A DNA stretch of 64,000 nucleotides from Candidatus Bathyarchaeota archaeon (lineage in GTDB: Archaea > Thermoproteota > Bathyarchaeia > Bathyarchaeales > Bathycorpusculaceae): positions 62,001 to 126,000 of the forward strand of contig JANXET010000002.1 in the NCBI GenBank assembly GCA_025058315.1, written 5' to 3'. The translations under genes were made by a program, and so were the position numbers. Within the stretch, counting starts at the first letter, position 1, and each line of letters begins with the position of its first letter. The notes under the pieces were generated by a model. That model was given only the letters and a program-made list of their open reading frames with translations. It did no database searches and was not told where the DNA came from. Positions 8,931 through 16,845 of the stretch are shown here, piece by piece.

Positions 8931-9206
8931 ATGCCTCAGCCTCATCTACGCACGAGAAACCTGAAAAAGGTAAAAGTTAAAGTTCCCGGAGGAAGTACTA
9001 AAACCCATTACAAGAAAGGGAGGGTTTCAGTGGCCATCTGCGCTGTTTGCAAGAAACCCTTAGCTGGCGTGCCGTTTAAAGACCCTTCTGAAGTGCGAAA
9101 ATTAAGTTACTCTACAAGACGCGTATGGCGACCGTACGGCGGCCATGTATGTCCCAGCTGCCTAAAAATAGGAATCAAAAAGGCTGCAAGAGCCATAGCT
9201 AGCTAG
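8931..9206 (+). CDS. rpl34e: 50S ribosomal protein L34e
   Basis: L34e is restricted to archaea and eukaryotes. The 91-residue protein begins MPQPHLRTRNLKKVKVKVPG and has one zinc-ribbon-like CxxC pair (CAVCKKPL, residues about 38-41) and a second (CPSCLKIG) near the C terminus. A strong GGGAGGTGA site precedes the ATG. The order SecY, DUF106, L34e, Cmk is a conserved archaeal arrangement. Confidence 0.95.
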   Translation: MPQPHLRTRNLKKVKVKVPGGSTKTHYKKGRVSVAICAVCKKPLAGVPFKDPSEVRKLSYSTRRVWRPYGGHVCPSCLKIGIKKAARAIAS

Positions 9207-9218
9207 GGATTGACGATA

Positions 9219-9806
9219 ATGACTGAACCTGTAGTGGTCTGTGTTTGCGGCATGGCTGGAAGCGGGAAAAGCACCCAAGCAAGGCTATTAGCTAAAAGAT
9301 ATGGCCTGAGCTATTACTCAGGCGGTGACGCGCTTAAAGCCATAGCCATCGAAATAGGCTATAATCCTTCTGTGAGAGGCTGGTGGGAAACTCCTGAAGG
9401 ACTAGCGTTCATGGAAAACAGGGAAAGAAGCCATGAATTTGATTTAAAGGTGGATCATAAACTGCTAGAAGTCGCTGAAAAGGGAAACGTCGTCCTGGAC
9501 AGCTGGACTATGCCGTGGCTTCTCAAGCACGGTTTCAAGATTTGGCTTGAGGCTTCTTTAGAGAAAAGGGCTGAAAGGGTTGCAAGGCGAGATGGCATAA
9601 GTCCTCAACAAGCCATGGAGGCATTAAAAATGAAGGAGTCAAAGACGAAGTCCATATATGAGAAGCTTTATGGATTCCGACTCGGCGAGGACTTTTCGCC
9701 ATTCCACTTGATACTGGATACTGAAAACCTGACATCCGATGAGGTTTTTCTGGCTCTCACGGTAGTGCTTGATAAGGTTATTCTGGAGAGAAGGTTTATC
9801 CCTTAA
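9219..9806 (+). CDS. cmk: Cytidylate kinase
   Basis: Phosphorylates CMP/dCMP with ATP. The protein has a P-loop GMAGSGKST near residue 10, the YYSGGDALKAIA NMP-binding segment, a central VVLDSWTMPWLLKH region and an Arg-rich lid (EKRAERVARRDG). Length (about 195 aa) matches the archaeal Cmk family. ATG 9219 is taken; an in-frame TTG at 9210, 4 bases after the L34e stop, is possible. In many archaea L14e and TruB follow; here an unrelated membrane-protein gene does. Confidence 0.88.
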   Translation: MTEPVVVCVCGMAGSGKSTQARLLAKRYGLSYYSGGDALKAIAIEIGYNPSVRGWWETPEGLAFMENRERSHEFDLKVDHKLLEVAEKGNVVLDSWTMPWLLKHGFKIWLEASLEKRAERVARRDGISPQQAMEALKMKESKTKSIYEKLYGFRLGEDFSPFHLILDTENLTSDEVFLALTVVLDKVILERRFIP

Positions 9807-10281
9807 TATTGCAGCTGATTTTTGTCCTTCCAGTTTTGTGGTAAATTTTATTTTCATTTCGATTCCAATAATATTATTCTGGAGGGAAACGCGTCCTTTG
9901 AGACACCTGCTTTTCGGACTTTTTATCTACTTCATTATTTGCATTACACTCTATACTTTTATAGGATTACCTGAGCTTTTATGTCCAGTCATTTCTTCAA
10001 CACTTCTTTTTGTTCTTTTTCTCTATCCTCTGAAAGGCTCGTTGGTGAGAAAGGTCATTTTTCATGTTGCCAGCAGCATACTGTGCCTGTTATTAAATAT
10101 TCTTTTGTGCTACATGTTATTTCCATTCGCAAAGTGTTTAGGCAGCTTCTTCAGCGCCGTTCACATTATTGCGAATCCGCTTCTAAACCTGCTGTGGCTA
10201 GTGTCGCTTTACTCCATCGGATTATCCTTCATTTCAAAGCCCGAAAAACGTCATAGGTATAGTGCGTATGATGTTAACTGA
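9769..10281 (+). CDS. Putative integral membrane protein, unknown function
   Basis: I do not recognise a family. The frame (170 aa) shows about five hydrophobic helices (for example FVVNFIFISIPIILF, HLLFGLFIYFIICITLYTFI and VIFHVASSILCLLLNILLCY) and a short basic C-terminal tail. It starts within the last 38 bases of cmk and ends inside the glycosyltransferase start, so overlap and codon continuity suggest a real operon member. The true start may be one of several downstream codons. It could assist the following membrane glycosyltransferase (inference from position). Confidence 0.55.
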   Translation: MIRLFWREGLSLNIAADFCPSSFVVNFIFISIPIILFWRETRPLRHLLFGLFIYFIICITLYTFIGLPELLCPVISSTLLFVLFLYPLKGSLVRKVIFHVASSILCLLLNILLCYMLFPFAKCLGSFFSAVHIIANPLLNLLWLVSLYSIGLSFISKPEKRHRYSAYDVN

Positions 10282-11563
10282 AATTCTAGAGGTAATATTT
10301 GCGCTGTTAACCCTGTTAATGTCAGCTTACTTAGTACGGCATTATCTCTTCACACTAATCGTCCTTCAAAAACCCAAAAAAGTTGAGCAATACCCTGCCG
10401 TAGCGAGTACTTATCACCCCACAGTTTCCATACTGATCCCTGCGCTGGATGAAGAGCGAGTTATTGGAAGAATCCTTAAGAGGATAACGGAGCTTTCATA
10501 CCCAAAGGATAAACTCCAAGTGATAGTGATTGATGATGGTTCATTGGATGCTACTGGGGAAATAGCGCGATACTATTCTGAACGCTATAACTATGTAACT
10601 CTTGTGCAGCGTAGTTGGCGTGAGGGTAGACATGGCAAGGCTTCTGCGCTGAACTTTGGAATGAAACAAGCGAAATGTGAGATTGTGCTATGTTTTGACG
10701 CGGACTATTATCCGCAGAAAGACATTGTGGAGAAGCTTGTCAGAGCTTTTGAGGATCCAAAAGTTGGGGCTGTACAGGGCCGAGTCGTGGTTTTGAATGA
10801 GCCTAAAAATCTTGTCACAAGAATTGTAGCGTTAGAGCGTATTGGTGGTTACCGCATAGACCAGGAAGCCCGAGATAGATTAGGTTTGATTACACAGTAC
10901 GGCGGAACCGTTGGCGGTTTCCGTCGTGATATTATAGAGTCTCTTGGTGGTTTTGACGAAAGCATGCTTGCAGAGGATACTGATCTTACTTTACGTGTGT
11001 ACCTGGCTGGTTATAAAGTCAAGTATGAGGTTGACGCTCAATGCTATGAGGAGGCTGTTGACAGCTGGAAATCATATTGGCGGCAGAGGAAACGCTGGAG
11101 TATGGGTCACATGCAATGTGCGTTCAAATACTCTTTGAAAATTTTGAGAAGCAAAAATTTAAAACTTGGCGAGAAAATAGATGGGCTTCTAATGCTGAAT
11201 GTTTATTTTATGCCGATTGTTATTCTCATAGCATGGATTATAGGTATTCCATTATTTTTATTAAAATACTATCGATGGTTTCCCGTTTTCTGGTCTGCAG
11301 CGTTGCTTTTCATGTACAGCTCATTCGGCAACTTTGCCCCTTTTTACGAAGTGGCTGCTGGCGCGTATCTTGATGGGCGCAGTAGGGCGTGCTGGCTGAC
11401 ACCTCTGTTAATTATAACCTCTCTTTACAGTGTTTTAATATGTACGAAGGCACTGCTGGATTTGCTTGTATCAAAGCTGAGAAAAAGGACTTATCCATGG
11501 GAGAAAACTGAACATAAAGGTGATGGAAACTATTATATCATGAGAAATGTGCCAAATCAATAG
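10262..11563 (+). CDS. Membrane-bound family 2 glycosyltransferase
   Basis: A processive-type GT2 enzyme of 433 aa. One N-terminal membrane helix is followed by a GT-A domain: VSILIPALDEERVIGRILKR, VIVIDDGSLDATGE, the metal-binding FDADYYP, the acceptor/base segment EDTDLTLRVYLAGYKV and QRKRW, the Q/RxxRW motif of polysaccharide synthases. Three C-terminal helices form the membrane part. It likely transfers sugars to a lipid or surface polysaccharide on the cytoplasmic side. Start is GTG 10262 or the ATGs at 10268/10271. Confidence 0.88.
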   Translation: MRMMLTEILEVIFALLTLLMSAYLVRHYLFTLIVLQKPKKVEQYPAVASTYHPTVSILIPALDEERVIGRILKRITELSYPKDKLQVIVIDDGSLDATGEIARYYSERYNYVTLVQRSWREGRHGKASALNFGMKQAKCEIVLCFDADYYPQKDIVEKLVRAFEDPKVGAVQGRVVVLNEPKNLVTRIVALERIGGYRIDQEARDRLGLITQYGGTVGGFRRDIIESLGGFDESMLAEDTDLTLRVYLAGYKVKYEVDAQCYEEAVDSWKSYWRQRKRWSMGHMQCAFKYSLKILRSKNLKLGEKIDGLLMLNVYFMPIVILIAWIIGIPLFLLKYYRWFPVFWSAALLFMYSSFGNFAPFYEVAAGAYLDGRSRACWLTPLLIITSLYSVLICTKALLDLLVSKLRKRTYPWEKTEHKGDGNYYIMRNVPNQ

Positions 11564-11834
11564 TTATATGGTTTGGAACTTGACTCCTGATCTTATAACA
11601 GCCTTTCTAGGTGTTATTTCAATAATAATTCTCGCTCTTCTTCCAGCGCTTATTGAGTTAAAAAGTCCAAGGGACTCTGGCCCATGGATTATATTGAAAG
11701 CTGAGCCTCCTCCAACGGTTCTAAGGGATTCTTTTGAAATTTCAATATTGGACATTGATGATACGTACCCATGTTCTGACCTGATCCAGAAGCTTAACGA
11801 GGCCTTATCCTTTTTGCCGGAGCTGGAAATGTGA
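11547..11834 (+). CDS. Small single-pass membrane protein, unknown
   Basis: A 95-residue protein with one hydrophobic segment (LITAFLGVISIIILALLPAL, residues about 15-35) and a polar C-terminal domain (residues about 40-95). Its start overlaps the end of the upstream glycosyltransferase by 17 bases, which argues for translational coupling. No family is recognised. It may be an accessory subunit of that enzyme, but only context supports this. Confidence 0.5.
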   Translation: MCQINSYMVWNLTPDLITAFLGVISIIILALLPALIELKSPRDSGPWIILKAEPPPTVLRDSFEISILDIDDTYPCSDLIQKLNEALSFLPELEM

Positions 11835-11905
11835 GTGATCCTTAAAAATGCATATATCTTGTGCTTAAACCATAAGATAGTGGTCAACTTTATAGGCGAT
11901 TAGGG

Positions 11906-13309
11906 ATGGCGTTTTTTAAGTGTCTGAATTGTGGAGAAAGGGTTTATGAAGCCCTGTATTTGCCTCGCTGTCGGAGATGTGGTGGTCTAATGGAATATGA
12001 ATGTGGCCTTGAAAGTTTTAAGTCCTTCGAGTTTTCAGGTTCCTTCACTTTCTGGCGCTATAGAAGTTTTTTACCTAATGTTGAAAATGTTGTTTCCCTT
12101 GGTGAGGGCGGTACACACCTTCATAGGGCGAAGAGAACTGCGCGCGCGATTGGGCTTGGAGAATTATACCTCAAGGATGAAACGAGGAACCCCACGGGTT
12201 CCTTCAGGGATCGATGCGCAACGCTTCTTATCTCGAACGCCGTAGACTTAAACTACAGGACTGTTGTATGCGCCACTAATGGAAATTTAGGTGCATCTAT
12301 AGCGGCGTACTGCGCTAAAGGCGGATTGGCCTGTCACGTTGTGGTTCCGAGGAATGTGGATGTAGGTAAGCTCGCCCAGCTGCTTGTATATGGTGCTATA
12401 GTTGAGGAATGCGGGGAGATCGTGGATGACTCTCTTGTAAGAGCTGAGGAACTGGCCAAGGAAACAGGTTGGTATCAAGGCTCCGTAGAGCTTAATCCAT
12501 TATCCCTTGAAGCCCTAAAAACCATAGCCTACGAGGTTTTTGAGCAGTTAGGGGTTCCAGACTGGTTTATTGTTCCCCTTGGAAGCGGCGGAACATTATA
12601 CGCTATTTGGAAAGGCTTCATGGAGCTTGAGAAAATAGGCAAGGTTAATTCTTCACCTAGAATGGTCGGAGTTCAGGCTGATGGATGTGCTCCGATAGTT
12701 AATGCTTACCTGCAAAATCTTATCAGTCCAGTTCCTGTGGAGAGGCCTTCAACACATGCCCTGGCGATACTTGTGAAGAATCCGTCGTATGGAAAATGCG
12801 CTGTGGAGGTTATCCGAAAAACGAAGGGCATAGCTGTTTCAGTTTCAGATGAGGAGATATTCTCAGCGGAACGTGAATTGGCCAAGTTTGAGGGAATATT
12901 CTCTGAACCTGCAAGTGCTGCAACCTATGCTGCCCTAAAGCGGCTTATGAACCAGGGAATTGTGGATAAGGCTGATAAAGTTGTATGCTTGATAACTGGA
13001 AGTGGACTTAAAGCTACTGATATCCTTCAAGCCTTAACTAAAAGGAGAAAAGATGCCGCTGTAGGCTTGGAGTTGAGCACTAAGGAGAAGATCCTTAGAA
13101 TTTTAAGCGAAGGAGATACTTATGGGTACAATTTGTGGAAAAGGCTTGGGATGATCATGACGCGGGCTGCTGTATACCAGCATTTGAGAGAGCTTTCCGA
13201 GAGGGGACTTATTGCAGAGTATGCAAGGGGGAGACGAAGGTTTTTCAAGATAACTAGCCGTGGAAAAAGGGTTCTTGATTCCATAGATGACTTGAAGCTT
13301 CTGCTTTGA
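11906..13309 (+). CDS. Threonine-synthase-like PLP enzyme fused to a PadR-like winged helix
   Basis: Residues 1-30 form a zinc-ribbon-like CLNCGE...CRRCGG segment common in archaeal threonine synthases. Residues about 55-385 are a fold-type II PLP enzyme: LKDETRNPTGSFRDR carries the PLP lysine region, then CATNGNLGASIAAYC, VPLGSGGTLYAIWKG (phosphate-binding loop) and LITGSGLKATD. Residues about 395-467 are a winged helix with YGYNLWKRLG and AVYQHLRELSERGLI, typical of PadR-like regulators. It probably makes threonine from O-phosphohomoserine or acts on a related substrate; the fused DNA-binding domain suggests self-regulation or effector sensing (inference). Confidence 0.85.
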   Translation: MAFFKCLNCGERVYEALYLPRCRRCGGLMEYECGLESFKSFEFSGSFTFWRYRSFLPNVENVVSLGEGGTHLHRAKRTARAIGLGELYLKDETRNPTGSFRDRCATLLISNAVDLNYRTVVCATNGNLGASIAAYCAKGGLACHVVVPRNVDVGKLAQLLVYGAIVEECGEIVDDSLVRAEELAKETGWYQGSVELNPLSLEALKTIAYEVFEQLGVPDWFIVPLGSGGTLYAIWKGFMELEKIGKVNSSPRMVGVQADGCAPIVNAYLQNLISPVPVERPSTHALAILVKNPSYGKCAVEVIRKTKGIAVSVSDEEIFSAERELAKFEGIFSEPASAATYAALKRLMNQGIVDKADKVVCLITGSGLKATDILQALTKRRKDAAVGLELSTKEKILRILSEGDTYGYNLWKRLGMIMTRAAVYQHLRELSERGLIAEYARGRRRFFKITSRGKRVLDSIDDLKLLL

Positions 13310-13359
13310 TTTGTTTAATCTGCGAAAAGCTAAAATTAGTGTAGTTGTAACTATACTAT

Positions 13360-14097
13360 GTGGTTTTCATGAAATCCCTTAAAATCGCAGTAACCGCCAT
13401 TTTCACTGCGCTTGTATGCGCTGCAACCATGCTGTTTTCCGTTTACGTTCCTGCAACGCACGGCTTTTTTAATGTTGGAGAATCCATGATTTTCCTGTCA
13501 GCCCTACTCTTCGGTCCATTCGTTGGTGCCTTCTCTGGAGGTGTAGGTTCAATGTTTGCAGATCTCCTATTGGGCTTTCCACACTACGCTCCCGCGTCTC
13601 TCATCATCAAGGGATGTGAAGGCGCAGTAGTTGGATTACTTAAGAGGAGAAGTCCAAGGTTCAGCTCAAAACTTCAATGGAGTAGCCTCACAATAATGTT
13701 AGGATCTGCGACAGGAGGCATCTTTGGAGGAGTAGGCGCAACCTACTACAGCGGATGGACAGAACTAACACTGGGGGTAACTGCTTTCAGCCTTTATATT
13801 CCCGCCGAGTTTTGGCTGGCTATGGGCGCAGTAGTAGCCATATCAATAATAGTCGCAGGATTGCTTTTTGATCCTGAAATAGGCTGGACGATTTTTTCAG
13901 TGATTATGGGTGGTCTCTGCATGGTGCTGGGATACTTCCTATACCAGTGGCTTCTCCTCTACCCCCTTTTCAAAATTGAAGCTGTGGCGCTGGCTGAAGT
14001 CCCGTTGAACGTTGGTCAAATGATCATAGGTGCTATTGTGGCGATACCTATATCTAAGATGTTAATGCACACACTTCCACAGCTTAAAGTGAAATAG
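13360..14097 (+). CDS. ECF-type transporter S component, substrate unknown
   Basis: A membrane protein (245 aa) with about six helices and the hallmark ECF S-component start: an N-terminal helix, then THGFFNVGESMIFLSALLFG and PFVGAFSGGVGSMFADLLLG, followed by FPHYAPASLIIKGCEGAVVG. Such S components bind a vitamin or precursor and are energised by a shared EcfA/EcfT module, which is not in this window. No riboswitch was seen upstream. Substrate cannot be assigned. Confidence 0.78.
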   Translation: MVFMKSLKIAVTAIFTALVCAATMLFSVYVPATHGFFNVGESMIFLSALLFGPFVGAFSGGVGSMFADLLLGFPHYAPASLIIKGCEGAVVGLLKRRSPRFSSKLQWSSLTIMLGSATGGIFGGVGATYYSGWTELTLGVTAFSLYIPAEFWLAMGAVVAISIIVAGLLFDPEIGWTIFSVIMGGLCMVLGYFLYQWLLLYPLFKIEAVALAEVPLNVGQMIIGAIVAIPISKMLMHTLPQLKVK

Positions 14098-14115
14098 TCA
14101 TATTCGGAGGCTGGT

Positions 14116-15144
14116 TTGTTGCACTTACCATTCGGGAAAGTTCCTGCAGAAATTCTAAAGGATATCGTTTTTAGGAACCTGGGTGAAAAACGCTCGGAAG
14201 TTGTGGTTGGGCCCTCTGTGGGCGTTGACGGGGCAGTTATTGAGTTAGGCGATAAGGTGCTAATAACGTCCATGGATCCGATAACCGGAGCTTTGAAGCG
14301 TATAGGATGGCTTGCTGTGAACGTCAATGCTAACGATATTGCAACATTCGGCGTTAGGCCAGCATACTTTTCCTCATGTATTCTCCTACCTGAAGGAGCT
14401 GATGAACAGATGTTGGAAACTATATGCACTCAAATTGATGAAGCCGCTAAGGATCTTGGAATGGCTGTAGTTGGCGGACATTGCGAGTTAACCCCTGCCT
14501 TAACGGGTCCTGTGGTTGTAGGATGCGCTGTGGGAATAACTGGGAAAGGAAGATATGTGACTGCTAAAGATGCGAAACCGGGAGATAAGCTGTTGCTGAC
14601 GAAAAGCGCAGGGATAGAAGGCACAGCTATACTGGCATCTGACTTCTATAGGCTTCTTATTGATGGCGGCATAAGCGAGGAACTTTTAATGTCGGCACGG
14701 CGCTTCTTTGAAGAAATAAGTGTTGTCAAAGATGGGATATTAGCCTTCGAAACCGGCGGTGTGGACGCCATGCATGATCCGACAGAGGGCGGCGTTTTAG
14801 GAGGCATCCATGAGCTTGCAGATGCTTCAAATCTCGGTGTAAAAGTTTTTGAGGATAGGATCCCGGTGGCTGAGGAAACCATTGAAATCTGCAAGTTCTT
14901 CAATATTGATCCGCTGCAACTGATAAGTTCAGGAGTGATGCTTATTGCTGCAAAAGAAAACTGTGCAGATGAGGTTCTAAATGTCTTGATAAGGAACGGT
15001 GTTCAGGTCTCATTCATCGGCGAGTTTTTAGAGACTCCTAAAACCCGCGTACTCGTGAAAAGCGACGGCTCCCAAGCAAGGCTTCCGAAACCAGACTTCG
15101 ATCACCTTTGGCTTGCTATACACCGTGCTTTAAAAAGACTTTAA
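14116..15144 (+). CDS. AIR synthase-related (HypE/PurM-like) protein
   Basis: A two-domain PurM-superfamily ATP-binding protein of 342 aa. VGVDGAVIELGDKVLITSMD with ALKRIGWLAVNVNANDIATF forms the N-terminal ATP site, and GGVDAMHDPTEGGVLGGIHE opens the C-terminal domain. This is the archaeal branch related to HypE (hydrogenase maturation) but no other hyp genes are present, and the HypE C-terminal cysteine motif (PRIC) is absent: the protein ends LWLAIHRALKRL. Start is TTG 14116 or TTG 14119 after GGAGG at 14106-14110. Substrate unknown. A second family member lies at 60399-61400. Confidence 0.8.
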   Translation: MLHLPFGKVPAEILKDIVFRNLGEKRSEVVVGPSVGVDGAVIELGDKVLITSMDPITGALKRIGWLAVNVNANDIATFGVRPAYFSSCILLPEGADEQMLETICTQIDEAAKDLGMAVVGGHCELTPALTGPVVVGCAVGITGKGRYVTAKDAKPGDKLLLTKSAGIEGTAILASDFYRLLIDGGISEELLMSARRFFEEISVVKDGILAFETGGVDAMHDPTEGGVLGGIHELADASNLGVKVFEDRIPVAEETIEICKFFNIDPLQLISSGVMLIAAKENCADEVLNVLIRNGVQVSFIGEFLETPKTRVLVKSDGSQARLPKPDFDHLWLAIHRALKRL

Positions 15145-15275
15145 GCATGTGTTTATTGGGATATTGAAATGATAGTTCTTATTCGAGATAGGTTTAAAAG
15201 CTGAACAGCTTTCAGAAGATTCAGTTTGTAGGTGCAGCTCTCATTGCATGTTTCACATCCACGAAGGTATGATGC

Positions 15276-16301
15276 TTGGAGAGTAGGGGTGACCTGTGTC
15301 CCAAAGTCTCCATAGTTATTCCTGTTAAGAACGGAGCTGATCAAATAAAGGATCTTTTGGATTCCCTATTGAAAATTGACTATGATGAGAACAAGCTTGA
15401 AATAATAGTTGTTGACGGCAAGTCCACGGATGCAACGAGGGAGATAGCTCAACGATACCCCGTCAAGATTGTAACAGAGGAAAATCCCGGAATAAACGGT
15501 GCAAGAAACACTGGTGTGAAATTAAGCAGCGGCGAAATCATAGCATTCACGGATTATGACTGTGTTGTCCCGATCAACTGGGTGGAATCAATAGTAAGAG
15601 AGTTTCACGATCCTTCTGTAGGTTGTGTTGGAGGAAGCGTTTCAAGATATCTGGAAAACTTCCTTTCGCGATATGCTGACGAGAGCCTAATTCCAGTTAT
15701 GAGGGTGTTCCGGAGAAGAATAGCGATTGACAGGATACATTTACCCTTCTCTTATCCTATGGGTTGCAACTTTGCAGTTAGGAAGGCGGCTATAGAGAAG
15801 GCTGGGCTTTTTGACGAACGTTTTACATGCGGGTTCGATGAGCTGGAGTTTGTTGAGAGAATATGTAAAAAGGGCTACAAACTTGTCTTAACGCCTGACG
15901 TAATAGTTCGGCATAAGCATCGACAATCACTCCTAGGGCTTCTGGAGCAGACTTTCCGTTACGGTAAAGGTGGAGGTGTCCTGCTTAGAGTTAAAGGAAT
16001 AAAAAGTATCTTCGGAAAATGGGTGTTTCTAAGCCTAATCGGCTTTTTAGCGTGGATTCTTTCTGGTTTGGCTTTCACATTATACACTGTCTTTTCAGGC
16101 AACGGGCTTTCCCTCGCTGCTCTCCTATTTTTGGCTTTCACGCCGCCGCTTATACTATTGTTAACATATCTAACGCGGTCAACTAAGGCGGACGGTCGTC
16201 GCAGATGGCTACTCGCGTACCCTCTGCTGGATATTCTGAGGTTCTTAGCTTTCGCCTCAGGTATCCTTGTAGGGCTTTTTAAATATGCGGATAAGCGCTA
16301 G
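15276..16301 (+). CDS. Family 2 glycosyltransferase with C-terminal membrane helices
   Basis: 341 residues. The N-terminal GT-A domain shows KVSIVIPVKNGADQIKDLLD, IIVVDGKSTDATREIA, the metal site FTDYDC and GFDELEFVERICKKGYKLVL. Two hydrophobic segments follow near the C terminus (VFLSLIGFLAWILSGLAFTL and LAALLFLAFTPPLILLLTYL). It probably glycosylates a lipid carrier or surface glycan. The chosen TTG 15276 has a gaaggt site about 7 bases upstream; no better start is seen. Its end overlaps the longest frame of the next gene. Confidence 0.85.
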   Translation: MESRGDLCPKVSIVIPVKNGADQIKDLLDSLLKIDYDENKLEIIVVDGKSTDATREIAQRYPVKIVTEENPGINGARNTGVKLSSGEIIAFTDYDCVVPINWVESIVREFHDPSVGCVGGSVSRYLENFLSRYADESLIPVMRVFRRRIAIDRIHLPFSYPMGCNFAVRKAAIEKAGLFDERFTCGFDELEFVERICKKGYKLVLTPDVIVRHKHRQSLLGLLEQTFRYGKGGGVLLRVKGIKSIFGKWVFLSLIGFLAWILSGLAFTLYTVFSGNGLSLAALLFLAFTPPLILLLTYLTRSTKADGRRRWLLAYPLLDILRFLAFASGILVGLFKYADKR

Positions 16302-16389
16302 AATGCTAATCATTATGCTTACTCAGGGGTATTTAGGGGAAAACCTAAATGCTTGTTTGAGGCTGGTAGCGTATTGCAGGATGGTAGTT

Positions 16390-16758
16390 ATGGAGGAAGA
16401 CCCCGTAAAACTGCATAAAGAGGGAAACACCCTATACGAGCTGGGCAAGTATGAGGCTGCTATGGAAAAGTTTCTGAAGGCTTCTGAACAGTACAAGAAG
16501 TTAAAAAATTTCTTTGACTCATCCTACGCGCTTTATAAGGCAGGCGAATGCGCATTCGCGGTGAAGGACTATTCAAAGGCAACTGAGTACTTCCTTAAAT
16601 CTGCGGATCTATCCTTTGAAAAGGGCTTTGACAGATTCGGTGTGAGCGCTTTGGAATACGCTAGAGACTGCTACAATGCTTTGGATGAAAAAGTGAAAGC
16701 TGAAGAGCTTCAGAAGAAGATAAATGAAATTAAAGCAAGACTTGAAGAAACTCTCTAG
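16390..16758 (+). CDS. TPR-repeat protein
   Basis: About 122 residues of tandem TPR-type helices: LHKEGNTLYELGKYEAAMEK, then SYALYKAGECAFAVKDYSKA-TEYFLKSADLSFEKG, and a third repeat with ALEYARDCYNALDEKVKAEE. These form a protein-interaction scaffold. The frame is open from 16285 inside the glycosyltransferase gene, but that upstream part has no TPR character; ATG 16390 (MEEDPVKLHKEG) is the natural start. Partner unknown; DNA ligase follows after about 90 bases. Confidence 0.75.
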   Translation: MEEDPVKLHKEGNTLYELGKYEAAMEKFLKASEQYKKLKNFFDSSYALYKAGECAFAVKDYSKATEYFLKSADLSFEKGFDRFGVSALEYARDCYNALDEKVKAEELQKKINEIKARLEETL

Positions 16759-16845
16759 CAGAAATAGCCCCCTGTAAGCCCAGCTCCATGTTTTTTCAAT
16801 CTAACGTTTTAATTTCAGACTAAGCTACCTTCTTGTAGTGAGCCC

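Noticed and set aside
16285-16389. N-terminal extension of the TPR protein
   Set aside because: It overlaps the glycosyltransferase in another frame and has no TPR pattern; ATG 16390 fits the domain start.
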